64,000 nt of DNA from Pseudomonas fluorescens (GCF_001307275.1 NZ_CP012831.1:4518501-4582500), one strand, 5' to 3'; positions 17,375-26,545 are shown, counted from the first letter of the stretch. Numbers and translations are program-made. The notes: generated by a model not told the origin, from the sequence alone.

Positions 17375-18178
17375 ATGCAGCAAGACGATCCAAAAATCAC
17401 CAAGGACGCCGCACCAACAGGCACGCAGACATTGCTGCGTGGTCTGGGCGTGGTCCAGGCGGTCGCCAGCGGCGCCCGTGACTTGAAGGAAATCGCCCGG
17501 CTGATCGGCACCACCCGCAGCACCACCCATCGCCTGGCCAGTTGCCTGGTGGACGAACGTTACCTGCGCGTGGTGCCGCAAGTGGGTTACCTGCTGGGGC
17601 CGAAGTTGATCGAGTTGGGCTTCCAGGCCCGGGAAGAACTGCCACTGGTGAGCCTGGCGGGGCCGTACCTGGACGAGCTGTCGGCGTTGACCGGGGACAC
17701 CGTTCACCTGGCGATTCGCGAGGGCGACGAAGTCTTGTACCTGCTGAAGAATCCGGGGCGTAACGGCCCGGAAATGCGCTCGCGCGTGGGCCATCGCATG
17801 CCGTTGGCGCGCACCGGGATCGGCAAGGCGCTGATGCTCGATGACACTCAGGAACAATGGCAGCGGCTGTATGAAATCAGCCTGCCGGCGGGTGGGAAGC
17901 ATCAGTTCTGGCCCCAGCATCAGGAGCAATCCTGGGAACAGTTCCAGCAACGGATGCTGGAGTACGTGGCGGGGGGCTATGCCTTCGACCTGGAAGACAA
18001 CGAACCGTCGATTCGCTGTGTGGCGGCGCCGATCCGTGATGCCGGCAAGCGCATCGTCGCCGGTATCAGCATCGCCAGCACTGTGCCGTACATGCCGCTG
18101 GAAAAGATGGCCGAGCTGATTCCCCTGGTCAAAGGGGTCACAGCCCGGCTGTCGGCGGAACTGGGCGCCAAGGTCTGA
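17375..18178 (+). CDS. IclR family transcriptional regulator
   Basis: 267 residues. The N-terminal winged helix (about 15-75) reads 'LKEIARLIGTTRSTTHRLAS'; the C-terminal effector domain (85-260) contains 'GDTVHLAIREGDEVLYL' and 'AGISIASTV'. IclR proteins sense small acids. Its place at the end of the dgo locus makes it the best local candidate to bind the palindrome shared by the SDR and dgoK promoters, which is inference. Reads alone, 60 bases after the MFS gene. Confidence 0.92.
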   Translation: MQQDDPKITKDAAPTGTQTLLRGLGVVQAVASGARDLKEIARLIGTTRSTTHRLASCLVDERYLRVVPQVGYLLGPKLIELGFQAREELPLVSLAGPYLDELSALTGDTVHLAIREGDEVLYLLKNPGRNGPEMRSRVGHRMPLARTGIGKALMLDDTQEQWQRLYEISLPAGGKHQFWPQHQEQSWEQFQQRMLEYVAGGYAFDLEDNEPSIRCVAAPIRDAGKRIVAGISIASTVPYMPLEKMAELIPLVKGVTARLSAELGAKV

Positions 18179-18184
18179 CGAACG

Positions 18185-19237
18185 TCAGGCCTTGAGCGTC
18201 GCCATGTCGATGACGAAGCGGTACTTCACGTCCCCGGCGATCATGCGGCTGTAGGCCTCGTTGATCTGGCGGATGTCGAGCATTTCAATGTCGCAACTGA
18301 TGTTGTGTTCAGCGCAGAAGTCCAGCACTTCCTGGGTTTCGGCGATACCGCCGATCAACGAGCCGGCCAGGACGCGACGACCCATGATCAAGTTGGCCGC
18401 ATGGACTGGTGGATCGATCGGCTCGACCAGGCCCACCAGGATGTGTACACCGTCGAATCGCAGGGTACTGAGGTAGGGGTTCAGGTCGTGCTGCACCGGA
18501 ATGGTGTCCAGCAGGAAGTGGAAGCGTCCGGCCGCGGCGGCCATCTGCTCGGCGTCAGTGGACACGATCACATGGTCGGCGCCCTGGCGACGGGCTTCTT
18601 CGGCCTTGCTGGCCGAGCGGGTGAACAGTGTCACTTCTGCACCCATGGCCTTGGCGAACTTGATGCCCATGTGGCCGAGTCCGCCCATGCCTAGCACGCC
18701 GACCTTGTCGCCGGCCTTCACGCCGTAGTGCTTGAGCGGCGAGTAGGTGGTGATGCCCGCGCAAAGAATCGGCGCGGCACTGGCCGGGTCGAGTGCTGCC
18801 GGGATGCGCAGCACAAAGTGCTCCTTGACCACGATGCTGTTGGAGTAACCGCCCATGGTGTGGCCGCCGCTGATGCGATCAGGGCTGGCGTAGGTCTGGG
18901 TCATGCCTTGGTAGCAGTATTGCTCCAGGTCGGCATGACAGGCTTCGCACTCGCGGCAGGAGTCGACCATACAGCCAACACCGACCAGATCGCCGACTTT
19001 ATAGCGGGTGACGTCCGCGCCGACGACGGTGACTTTGCCGATGATTTCATGGCCGGGCATCAGCGGGTAAACGGCGATGCCCCATTCATTGCGGGCCTGA
19101 TGGATGTCGGAGTGACAGACGCCGCAGTAGAGAATGTCGATCGCCACATCGTCGGCTCGCGGGCTGCGACGTTCGAATTTCATGGGGGCGAGGGGAGTGG
19201 TGGCCGACTGGGCGGCATATCCGATGGCTGTGTACAT
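18185..19237 (-). CDS. Zinc-dependent NAD(P)H alcohol dehydrogenase (YahK/AdhA-like)
   Basis: 350 residues from ATG 19237; the open frame extends much further upstream only because no stop intervenes. Catalytic zinc: 'CGVCHSDIH' and 'GHEIIG'; structural zinc: Cys quartet in 'CRECEACHADLEQYC'. Rossmann motif 'VGVLGMGGLGHMGIKFAKAM'. This is the CAD/YahK cluster of medium-chain dehydrogenases, which reduce a range of aldehydes with NADPH. The AraC gene at 19415 is divergent and may control it. Confidence 0.93.
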   Translation of the reverse strand: MYTAIGYAAQSATTPLAPMKFERRSPRADDVAIDILYCGVCHSDIHQARNEWGIAVYPLMPGHEIIGKVTVVGADVTRYKVGDLVGVGCMVDSCRECEACHADLEQYCYQGMTQTYASPDRISGGHTMGGYSNSIVVKEHFVLRIPAALDPASAAPILCAGITTYSPLKHYGVKAGDKVGVLGMGGLGHMGIKFAKAMGAEVTLFTRSASKAEEARRQGADHVIVSTDAEQMAAAAGRFHFLLDTIPVQHDLNPYLSTLRFDGVHILVGLVEPIDPPVHAANLIMGRRVLAGSLIGGIAETQEVLDFCAEHNISCDIEMLDIRQINEAYSRMIAGDVKYRFVIDMATLKA

Positions 19238-19414
19238 GATGGACCTCGCTAAGCAGTGAACGGTAGGGTTCCATTGTGGGAGTACGGTCCGTGAACGGCG
19301 ATGACGATTCCTACGGGTGTCATGCCTAATCCTCCGCCCTTGGCCGTGGATTGGTTCTATGTGACGCCAGACCTGCGATGATGTTCCCATCCATTTTTTC
19401 GTGAAGTTTTCATC

Positions 19415-20305
19415 ATGTTGTTGACCCGCCATCTCGATGCCAACGCGGCGCTGGTTTCGCTGATCGAACCTCTGGCGACCCGTGACGGTTTTATCCCGAC
19501 CTCGCTGCCTGGGGTACAAGTCCTGCGGTGCAGCGAGGACATCGCCCGTGGTCCGCAGCTCTACGAGCCAAGCCTGGTGATCATTGCCCAAGGCAGCAAG
19601 CTGGCTTACCTGGGACCGCGCACGCTGGAGTACGGCGCCGGGCACTACCTGATCCAGGCGCTGCCGGTGCCGTTCGAGTGCGAAACCTATGCCATGCCCG
19701 ATGCTCCGTTGCTCGGGATTTCCGTGGCGATCGATCGGGCGATGCTGGGGGAACTGGTGCTGGCCATGGGGTTGACGCCGGGGCGAAGCCTGGCGGCGCA
19801 GACGCCTGAATCCATGACCAGTGCCGCGCTCGATGGTGCTATGCGAGGGTGTGTCGAGCGATTGTTGCACTGCTTGCACGACCCCTTGGAATGCCTGGTC
19901 ATGGGCCAGGCACGACTGCGAGAATTGCTGTTCGTCGCCTTGCGCGGGCCTCAGGCCGACGTATTGCGAGCGTTGGTGGAGCAGCATGGGCAATTCGCTC
20001 GGATTGCCGCGGCGCTGAGCCATCTGCATGCGCATTTCACCGAGCCGCTGAACGTCGAGACACTGGCCAGTTGCGCGAACATGAGCGCATCGACCTTTCA
20101 TGAGCATTTCAAGCGCAGCACGTTGTTGTCGCCGGTGCAGTACCTCAAGCGCTTGCGTTTGCTCAAGGCGCAGCGGCTGCTGCTCATCGACGGTATGGGT
20201 GTGGCCCAGGTGGCACATCAGGTGGGGTATCAGAGCCCGTCGCAGTTCAGTCGGGAGTACAAGCGCTACTTCGAACGCAACCCCGGGGAAGAGCGCGCCG
20301 CCTGA
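19415..20305 (+). CDS. AraC family transcriptional regulator
   Basis: 296 residues. The N-terminal half (about 20-170) is an AraC_N-type sensor domain ('CSEDIARGPQLYEPSLVIIA', 'YLIQALPVPFECETYA'). The C-terminal 100 residues hold two helix-turn-helix units: 'NVETLASCANMSASTFHEHF' and 'GVAQVAHQVGYQSPSQFSRE'. Divergent from the Zn-alcohol dehydrogenase gene, a common pairing in which this regulator activates the dehydrogenase in response to aldehydes. Confidence 0.92.
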   Translation: MLLTRHLDANAALVSLIEPLATRDGFIPTSLPGVQVLRCSEDIARGPQLYEPSLVIIAQGSKLAYLGPRTLEYGAGHYLIQALPVPFECETYAMPDAPLLGISVAIDRAMLGELVLAMGLTPGRSLAAQTPESMTSAALDGAMRGCVERLLHCLHDPLECLVMGQARLRELLFVALRGPQADVLRALVEQHGQFARIAAALSHLHAHFTEPLNVETLASCANMSASTFHEHFKRSTLLSPVQYLKRLRLLKAQRLLLIDGMGVAQVAHQVGYQSPSQFSREYKRYFERNPGEERAA

Positions 20306-20320
20306 TCCTGCGATGTTCCC

Positions 20321-20411
20321 CTGTGGGAGCGAGCTTGCTCGCGATAGCGGTGTATCAGTCGACATCTGTGTTGAATGAGAAATCGCCATCGCGAGCAAGC
20401 TCGCTCCCACA
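20321..20411. repeat. REP inverted pair
   Basis: 'GTGGGAGCGAGCTTGCTCGC' (20323) and 'GCGAGCAAGCTCGCTCCCAC' (20391) face each other in the space between the AraC gene and the convergent ETF-QO gene. Confidence 0.9.
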
Positions 20412-20443
20412 TTGGGTTGCGGTGTGCCTTGGATGGCAGGCAA

Positions 20444-20472
20444 CAAAAAGGCCCCCATTGCGGGAGCCTCGA
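20444..20472 (-). terminator. Intrinsic terminator of the ETF-QO gene
   Basis: On the minus strand GAGGCTCCCGCAATGGGGGCC is followed by TTTTTG, 16 bases after the ETF-QO stop codon. Confidence 0.75.
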
Positions 20473-20488
20473 TGTTCAGCGTGTCGGC

Positions 20489-22153
20489 TTACATGTTCGG
20501 GTAGGTCGGCCCGCCAGCGCCTTCCGGGGATACCCAGGTGATGTTCTGCGCAGGGTCCTTGATGTCACAGGTCTTGCAGTGCACACAGTTCTGGGCGTTG
20601 ATCTGGAAGCGTTTCTCGCCGTCTTCCTTGGTCACCACTTCGTACACGCCAGCCGGGCAGTAGCGCTGGGCCGGTTCGTCGTACAGCGGCAGGTTCTTGC
20701 CGATCGGGATGCTCGGGTCGGTCAGCTTCAGGTGGCAGGGCTGTTCTTCTTCATGGTTGGTACCGGAGATGAACACCGAGCTGAGTTTGTCGAAGCTGAT
20801 CTTGCCGTCCGGTTTCGGGTAGTCGATCTTCTTGCAATCGGCCGCCAGCTTGAGGCAGGCATAGTCCGGCTTGTTGTCGTGCAGGGTGAACGGTATTTTG
20901 CCGCCGAAGATGTTCTGGTCGAGCCAGTTGAAACCACCGCCGACAATCGCGCCGTACTTGTGGATTGCTGCACCGAAGTTGCGACTGGCGAACAGTTCTT
21001 CGTACAGCCAACTGCTCTTGAAATTGTCGACGTAGGCGGTCAGTTCATCACCGCCTTCGGACTCGGCGAACAAGCGATCGGCCACGGCCTCGGCGGCGAG
21101 CATGCCGGATTTCATGGCGGTGTGGCTGCCCTTGATCTTGGCGAAGTTCAGGGTGCCGAGGTCGCAACCGATCAGCGCACCGCCCTTGAAGACCATTTTC
21201 GGCAACGAGTTCAGACCGCCCTTGCAGATGGCACGGGCGCCGTAGCTGACGCGCTTGCCGCCTTCCAGGTACTGCTTGAGCACCGGGTGATGCTTGAGGC
21301 GCTGGAACTCGTCGAACGGCGACAGGAAGGTGTTGCTGTAGGACAGGTCGATAATCAGGCCGACCACCACCTGGTTGTTTTCCAGGTGATAGAGGAAGGA
21401 ACCGCCGGTGTTCTCGGTGCCCATGATGTCCAGCGGCCAACCAGCGGTGTGCACCACCAGGCCGGGTTGATGCTTGGCCGGGTCGATTTCCCAGATTTCC
21501 TTCAGGCCGATGCCGTAGTGCTGGGCATCGGCTTCGCTGTCCAGGTTGAAACGCTTGATCAACTGCTTGCCGATGTGACCACGGCAGCCTTCGGCGAACA
21601 GCGTGTATTTGCCGCGCAGTTCCATGCCAGGGGTGTAGAGGCCTTCCTTCGGGTGACCTTCACGGTCGACACCCAGGTCGCCGGTGATGATCCCGCGCAC
21701 CACGCCGTTCTCGTCGAACAGCGCTTCCTGGGCGGCGAAGCCGGGGTAGATTTCCACGCCCAGGTTCTCGGCCTGCTGGGCCAGCCAGCGGCACAGGTTG
21801 CCCAGGGAAATAATATAGTTGCCTTCGTTGTGCATGGTCTTGGGCACAAAGAAGTCAGGGATTTTGCTCGCAGCCTCGGGGTTTCTCAGGACATAAATGT
21901 CATCGCGAACGACGGGCGTGTTCAACGGCGCGCCGAGTTCTTTCCAGTCTGGGAACAGTTCGTTCAGGGCGCGGGGCTCGAACACCGCGCCGGAGAGGAT
22001 GTGCGCACCGACTTCGGAACCTTTTTCGACCACGCAGACGCTGATTTCCTTACCGGCTTCGGCGGCCTTCTGTTTCAGTCGGCAAGCGGCAGACAGGCCA
22101 GCGGGGCCGGCACCGACGATGACCACGTCGAATTCCATGTATTCGCGTTCCAC
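20489..22153 (-). CDS. Electron transfer flavoprotein-ubiquinone oxidoreductase
   Basis: 554-residue ETF-QO. It passes electrons from reduced ETF to membrane quinone, linking acyl-CoA dehydrogenases to respiration. N-terminal FAD loop 'DVVIVGAGPAGLSAACRL' (7-24); C-terminal ferredoxin-like [4Fe-4S] module with 'CVHCKTCDIKDPAQ' plus an earlier Cys in 'QRYCPAGVYEV'. Length is typical. Divergent from etfBA across a 544-base regulatory gap, as in other pseudomonads. Confidence 0.96.
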   Translation of the reverse strand: MEREYMEFDVVIVGAGPAGLSAACRLKQKAAEAGKEISVCVVEKGSEVGAHILSGAVFEPRALNELFPDWKELGAPLNTPVVRDDIYVLRNPEAASKIPDFFVPKTMHNEGNYIISLGNLCRWLAQQAENLGVEIYPGFAAQEALFDENGVVRGIITGDLGVDREGHPKEGLYTPGMELRGKYTLFAEGCRGHIGKQLIKRFNLDSEADAQHYGIGLKEIWEIDPAKHQPGLVVHTAGWPLDIMGTENTGGSFLYHLENNQVVVGLIIDLSYSNTFLSPFDEFQRLKHHPVLKQYLEGGKRVSYGARAICKGGLNSLPKMVFKGGALIGCDLGTLNFAKIKGSHTAMKSGMLAAEAVADRLFAESEGGDELTAYVDNFKSSWLYEELFASRNFGAAIHKYGAIVGGGFNWLDQNIFGGKIPFTLHDNKPDYACLKLAADCKKIDYPKPDGKISFDKLSSVFISGTNHEEEQPCHLKLTDPSIPIGKNLPLYDEPAQRYCPAGVYEVVTKEDGEKRFQINAQNCVHCKTCDIKDPAQNITWVSPEGAGGPTYPNM

Positions 22154-22309
22154 AGGCTATCTCCTACTCAAGGCTCACAGTTTTTCTAATTGGAGGTTTG
22201 GCGTTGCATCCGTTGTTTCCTTCGCGAAAAGCGACGAAAGCGACAATGGATGAACCGCGGGTCTCTCTTAAGCGGCGCATTATATCTACACCACTCTCAG
22301 GGTCCAATA

Positions 22310-22323
22310 CAAACGTTTGTTTG
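22310..22323 (+). promoter_or_regulatory. PsrA-like operator between ETF-QO and etfBA
   Basis: CAAACGTTTGTTTG fits the published style of PsrA sites, (G/C)AAAC-N2-4-GTTTG/C, with a four-base spacer. PsrA is the long-chain fatty-acid responsive repressor of beta-oxidation genes in Pseudomonas. The site lies 157 bases upstream of the ETF-QO start and 375 bases from etfB. The remainder of the gap (22154-22697) shows no gene. Confidence 0.6.
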
Positions 22324-22697
22324 AAATTGCCGAAGCCCAGATAAATCACTGACGTACGGCTTATGACTGACCATTTTGCCGTATTGACCGGAATAGGTGT
22401 TCCGGTCAAGATACGGGCGGTTTTGCGCTCGCCGTAGGCTGACTGTTGGTTTCAAGAGCACCTCTAAAGACAGGGCGAAGGCAGCACAAAGTGACGTATT
22501 GCGCGGTTCCGAGGCGCAGTTTACACGCCGCGATAATGAATGACTCATCGGTCATCACTGACGAATGGTCTTCACTCCCGTGAGCAGGGTCATGTGTGGT
22601 TCATGCCGGCGTTTTTAGAGGTGCCCTTGCGCCCATGAGCATCAACCGCCAGGTTCGCCTAGGCGACTTTTTTTCACCGGAGAGTAACGAGGAATCC

Positions 22698-23447
22698 ATG
22701 AAGGTTCTTGTAGCTGTCAAACGAGTGGTCGACTATAACGTCAAGGTTCGCGTCAAGGCGGACAACTCCGGCGTCGACCTCGCCAACGTCAAGATGTCGA
22801 TGAACCCCTTCTGCGAAATCGCCGTGGAAGAAGCCGTACGCCTGAAAGAGAAAGGCGTGGCAACGGAAATCGTCGTCGTCTCCATCGGCCCGACCACCGC
22901 CCAGGAACAACTGCGCACCGCGCTGGCACTGGGTGCCGATCGCGCCATCCTCGTCGAATCCGCCGAAGACCTGACTTCCCTGGCCGTGGCCAAGCTGCTC
23001 AAGGCCGTTGTCGACAAGGAACAGCCATCGCTGGTGATCCTCGGCAAGCAAGCCATCGACAGCGACAACAACCAGACCGGCCAGATGCTCGCGGCATTGA
23101 GCGGCTACGGTCAGGGCACCTTCGCGTCCAAAGTCGAAGTGTCCGGCGACAGCGTTGCCGTGACTCGCGAGATCGACGGCGGCGCGCAGACGGTTTCCCT
23201 GAAACTGCCGGCCATCGTTACCACCGACCTGCGTTTGAACGAGCCGCGTTATGCGTCGTTGCCAAACATCATGAAAGCCAAGAAGAAGCCGCTTGAAGTG
23301 CTGACGCCTGACGCTTTGGGCGTTTCCACCGCCTCCACCAACAAGACCCTCAAAGTCGAAGCGCCGGCTGCACGCAGCGCGGGCATCAAGGTCAAGTCGG
23401 TGGCTGAACTGGTCGAGAAACTGAAAAACGAAGCGAAGGTAATCTAA
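22698..23447 (+). CDS. etfB: Electron transfer flavoprotein beta subunit
   Basis: 249 residues from ATG 22698 with ACGAGGA upstream; longer in-frame starts add unrelated sequence. 'MKVLVAVKRVVDYNVKVRVK' is the standard EtfB N-terminus, and 'VNEP'-equivalent 'RLNEPRYASLPNIMKAKKK' near residue 185-200 includes the recognition loop used by acyl-CoA dehydrogenases. EtfB binds AMP and pairs with EtfA. etfA follows after two bases. Confidence 0.96.
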   Translation: MKVLVAVKRVVDYNVKVRVKADNSGVDLANVKMSMNPFCEIAVEEAVRLKEKGVATEIVVVSIGPTTAQEQLRTALALGADRAILVESAEDLTSLAVAKLLKAVVDKEQPSLVILGKQAIDSDNNQTGQMLAALSGYGQGTFASKVEVSGDSVAVTREIDGGAQTVSLKLPAIVTTDLRLNEPRYASLPNIMKAKKKPLEVLTPDALGVSTASTNKTLKVEAPAARSAGIKVKSVAELVEKLKNEAKVI

Positions 23448-23449
23448 AC

Positions 23450-24379
23450 ATGACTATCTTGGTAATCGCCGAACACGATAACAAGGTGCTGGCTCCGGCC
23501 ACGCTGAACACCGTTGCTGCTGCCGCCAAAATCGGTGGCGATGTGCACGTCCTGGTGGCCGGGCAGGGCGCAAGCGCCGTTGCCGAAGCCGCTGCGAAAA
23601 TCGCTGGCGTGGCAAAAGTGCTGTCGGCCGACAACGCCGCCTACGCACACCAGTTGCCGGAGAACATCGCGCCGCTGGTAGCCGAGTTGGGCAAGGGCTA
23701 CAGCCACATCCTGGCAGCCGCCACTTCCAACGGCAAAAACATCCTGCCGCGTGTTGCCGCTGCGCTGGACGTCGATCAGATCTCCGAGATCATCTCGGTC
23801 GAAAGCGCCGACACCTTCAAGCGTCCGATCTACGCCGGTAACGCCATTGCCACCGTGCAATCGAACGCATCGGTCAAGGTCATCACCGTCCGCGCCACCG
23901 GTTTCGACCCGGTTGCCGCCGAAGGTGGCTCGGCTGCCATCGAAGCTGTTGCTGCTGCCCACGACACTGGGATCTCCAGCTTCGTTGGTGAGGAGCTGGC
24001 CAAGTCCGATCGTCCTGAACTGACCGCTGCCAAGATCGTCGTTTCCGGCGGCCGTGGCATGCAGAACGGCGACAACTTCAAGCACCTGTACGCCCTGGCC
24101 GACAAACTGGGTGCTGCCGTCGGTGCTTCCCGCGCCGCGGTCGACGCCGGTTTCGTGCCCAACGACATGCAGGTCGGCCAGACCGGCAAGATCGTTGCCC
24201 CCCAGCTGTACATCGCCGTCGGTATCTCCGGCGCGATCCAGCACCTGGCCGGCATGAAAGACTCCAAGGTGATCGTTGCGATCAACAAGGACGAAGAAGC
24301 GCCGATCTTCCAGGTGGCTGACTATGGCCTGGTGGCGGACTTGTTCGAAGCCATCCCTGAGCTGGAGAAGCTGGTCTAA
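23450..24379 (+). CDS. etfA: Electron transfer flavoprotein alpha subunit
   Basis: 309 residues. The C-terminal half carries the FAD-binding signature: 'GGRGMQNGDNF', 'GASRAAVDAGFVPND', 'QVGQTGKIVAPQLYIA', 'GISGAIQH' and 'INKDEEAPIF'. With EtfB it accepts electrons from acyl-CoA and other flavin dehydrogenases and hands them to ETF-QO encoded divergently. A strong terminator follows. Confidence 0.96.
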   Translation: MTILVIAEHDNKVLAPATLNTVAAAAKIGGDVHVLVAGQGASAVAEAAAKIAGVAKVLSADNAAYAHQLPENIAPLVAELGKGYSHILAAATSNGKNILPRVAAALDVDQISEIISVESADTFKRPIYAGNAIATVQSNASVKVITVRATGFDPVAAEGGSAAIEAVAAAHDTGISSFVGEELAKSDRPELTAAKIVVSGGRGMQNGDNFKHLYALADKLGAAVGASRAAVDAGFVPNDMQVGQTGKIVAPQLYIAVGISGAIQHLAGMKDSKVIVAINKDEEAPIFQVADYGLVADLFEAIPELEKLV

Positions 24380-24402
24380 TCCGGCGTCTTCACTTATAAA
24401 GA

Positions 24403-24432
24403 GCCCGGCCCTTTGGCCGGGCTTTTTATTTT
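24403..24432 (+). terminator. Intrinsic terminator after etfA
   Basis: Perfect stem GCCCGGCC-ctt-tGGCCGGGC followed by TTTTTATTTTT, 23 bases downstream of the etfA stop. Confidence 0.92.
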
Positions 24433-24471
24433 TCGCACTGATTGTTTTCGCTGCAAGGGGAGCGTATCGCC

Positions 24472-25296
24472 ATGGATCTGCGTCGTTTGACCGGCTGGTC
24501 GTTGCTGTGGGCGTTGGCGATCATGCCGGGCCTGTCTGTCGCCGCCGGCAAATGTGAACGCCTGATCGCCACCGGCAGCCCGGACGCACCGCCTTACCTC
24601 TGGCAAGACCCTCAGGACCCCAAGCACCTGATCGGCGCTGGCGCAGACCTGCTGGCGCAAGTGGCAGGCGAACTGGGGATCAAGATCGAGCTGCTTTACG
24701 CGGGCAAGCGCGCCCAGGCACTGGATGAAGTGCGCAGTGGGCGCATGGACCTGCTCACCGATGCGCCACTGACCAGCACGGGGCTTGAAGCGTTGGACTA
24801 CGTCCACCCGCCATTGCTGGAAAACGATTATCTGGTCTGGACCCGCAAGGATTCGACACTGGTCATCAACCAGCCCGAAGACCTCCAAGGACATCCCGGG
24901 GCCCTGTCGGAAAAGGCGCGTATGACCCAGGGATTTGGCGTTTTTGCCGAGCAGAAATTGGCCTTGGTGCGCACACCCAACCTGACCCAGGCCTTTCAGA
25001 AATTGCTGCTGGGAGAGGTGGAATATGTCCTGGCGGGTCGCTATTCGGGCCTGGCGATGGCGCAGACCCTGGGCATGGCCAACGATCTGCAAGCCGCACC
25101 GCAACCGGTGGACAAACCCGGGCTGTTCCTCGCGGTTTCCCATAACTCCGCCTGCAATGACCCATGGTTACGCGGACAGCTGGCGCAAAAGATGACAGAA
25201 TTGGCCGCGTCCGGTCTGACGGAGGCTGTGTTGCAGCGCAATCTCGAGCGCTGGAAAACACAGTTGCAGCCGCCTGTCAGTGCCCCAAAACAGTAG
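24472..25296 (+). CDS. Periplasmic solute-binding protein (SBP family 3-like)
   Basis: 274 residues from ATG 24472 behind AGGGGAGC. Signal peptide about 1-27 ('LLWALAIMPGLSVAA'). The mature protein has the fold pattern of extracellular solute-binding family 3 ('GAGADLLAQVAGELGIKIEL', 'SGRMDLLTDAPLT', 'LLGEVEYVLAGRYSG'), though without the strongest amino-acid-binding signature. No permease gene is adjacent, so it may act with a distant transporter or as a sensor component. Ligand unknown. Confidence 0.82.
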   Translation: MDLRRLTGWSLLWALAIMPGLSVAAGKCERLIATGSPDAPPYLWQDPQDPKHLIGAGADLLAQVAGELGIKIELLYAGKRAQALDEVRSGRMDLLTDAPLTSTGLEALDYVHPPLLENDYLVWTRKDSTLVINQPEDLQGHPGALSEKARMTQGFGVFAEQKLALVRTPNLTQAFQKLLLGEVEYVLAGRYSGLAMAQTLGMANDLQAAPQPVDKPGLFLAVSHNSACNDPWLRGQLAQKMTELAASGLTEAVLQRNLERWKTQLQPPVSAPKQ

Positions 25297-25305
25297 GGAA
25301 CATTA

Positions 25306-25665
25306 GTGACTATTCGACCTCTTTTCGCTGCCCTGGCCGTTCTGGCTCTGGCGGGCTGCGCAGCCGATCCGGCGCCGAATGAACAGATCCGCCTGACCGA
25401 ACAGGCACTGGAACAGGCCCGGGCCGTTGGCGCCACCGCCGACGAAGTGCCCGAATTGAAACTGGCTGAAGAAAAATTCGCTCGCGCCAAATCCAACATG
25501 GCCGACGAATCCTACAAGAAGGCGCGCATGCGGGCCGAACAGGCTGAACTCGACGCCCGCCTGGCCGAAGCGAAGGTGCTGACCCTCAAGAGCCAGGAGC
25601 AACTGAACGTGCTCGACACCCGCATCAAGCGCTTGCGCAAACAGCTGAGGGAGGATGCCCAATGA
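25306..25665 (+). CDS. DUF4398 domain-containing lipoprotein
   Basis: 119 residues, GTG start. Type II signal with lipobox 'LALAGC' (Cys18). The mature part is one long helical hairpin of the DUF4398 family ('LKLAEEKFARAKSNMADESY', then 'AELDARLAEAK'), Ala/Glu/Lys-rich. Its last bases overlap the next gene (ATGA), and that gene starts with a related helical region followed by an OmpA domain, so the pair probably acts together at the outer membrane. Confidence 0.85.
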   Translation: MTIRPLFAALAVLALAGCAADPAPNEQIRLTEQALEQARAVGATADEVPELKLAEEKFARAKSNMADESYKKARMRAEQAELDARLAEAKVLTLKSQEQLNVLDTRIKRLRKQLREDAQ

Positions 25666-26471
25666 AGCACTCCCACGTATTGGGCGGTCTGGTCCTCGCC
25701 GGCCTGGCCAGCTTGTATGGCTGTGCCGGCCAACGCAGCGAAGCGGCGCTCGAGCAGGCCAGCACCGATTTCCAGAAGGTCAAGGAAGACGCCAACGTAT
25801 TGCGTGCCGCGCCCCGGGACGTGATCCGCGCCGGTGAATCCCTGGCCCGTGCCGATCGCTTGTCCAGCTATTGGGGCAGCGGCGAGGATGTGCAGCATTA
25901 CGCTTACCTGAGCCAGCGCTACAGTGCGATCGCCCGGGAGCACAGCAATCAGGTGCTCAACGAAGAACGCGCGGCGAAGCTCGAACTGGAGCGCCAGCGC
26001 CTGCAGCTGGCCCTGCGCGAATCCAAGTTGCTGAGTGTGCAGCAGCAGGGCAAGTGGCTCGAAGAACAGATCATGGCGATGGCGACCACCCAGACCGATC
26101 GCGGCCTGGTGATGACCCTGGGCGACGTGCTGTTCGACACTGGCGAAGCGGAACTGAAAAATTCGGCCAACCGGGTGGTGCTCAAGATTGTGCAGTTCTT
26201 GCAGCTCAATCCCAAGCGCGTGGTGCGTATCGAGGGATACACCGACAGCACGGGCGGCAAGCAGGAAAACCTCAAGCTGTCTCGCGACCGCGCGCAAGCG
26301 GTCGCGGATGTGCTGGTGGACCTGGGGATTGATGAAAAGCGCATCCAGGTCGAAGGCTACGGTGATGAGTACCCGGTGGACGTCAACGCTTCCGAGCGGG
26401 GCCGGGCCCAGAACCGTCGCGTTGAAATTGTGTTCTCCGACGAAAAAGGCCAGCTCGGCGCCGCCCGCTAA
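25662..26471 (+). CDS. OmpA family lipoprotein with N-terminal DUF4398-like region
   Basis: 269 residues. Lipobox 'LASLYGC' (Cys21). A coiled-coil-like helical region (about 25-140) resembles the upstream DUF4398 protein; residues about 145-265 form an OmpA C-terminal peptidoglycan-binding domain, with 'GDVLFDTGEAEL', 'IEGYTDSTGGKQENLKLSRD' and 'SERGRAQNRRVEIVF'. It would tether the outer membrane to peptidoglycan. Translation is coupled to the upstream gene; a terminator follows 15 bases after the stop. Confidence 0.9.
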   Translation: MKHSHVLGGLVLAGLASLYGCAGQRSEAALEQASTDFQKVKEDANVLRAAPRDVIRAGESLARADRLSSYWGSGEDVQHYAYLSQRYSAIAREHSNQVLNEERAAKLELERQRLQLALRESKLLSVQQQGKWLEEQIMAMATTQTDRGLVMTLGDVLFDTGEAELKNSANRVVLKIVQFLQLNPKRVVRIEGYTDSTGGKQENLKLSRDRAQAVADVLVDLGIDEKRIQVEGYGDEYPVDVNASERGRAQNRRVEIVFSDEKGQLGAAR

Positions 26472-26486
26472 GGGTTGCGTCACTGG

Positions 26487-26523
26487 AAAACCCGGCCCCT
26501 GTAGCAGGCGCCGGGTTTTTTTA
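26487..26523 (+). terminator. Intrinsic terminator after the OmpA gene
   Basis: AAAACCCGGC-ccctgtagcag-GCGCCGGGTTTTTTT; the stem CCCGGC/GCCGGG is flanked by A and T runs, so it can act on both strands. Confidence 0.88.
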
Positions 26524-26545
26524 GCCCTGCAATCGATGCAGGATG

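Noticed and set aside
19238..20458. Upstream extension of the alcohol dehydrogenase frame
   Set aside because: The extension lies antisense to the AraC gene and lacks similarity to the family; the ATG at 19237 gives a normal-length enzyme.
20375..22189. A 604-codon plus-strand frame opposite ETF-QO
   Set aside because: Antisense shadow of a highly conserved enzyme.
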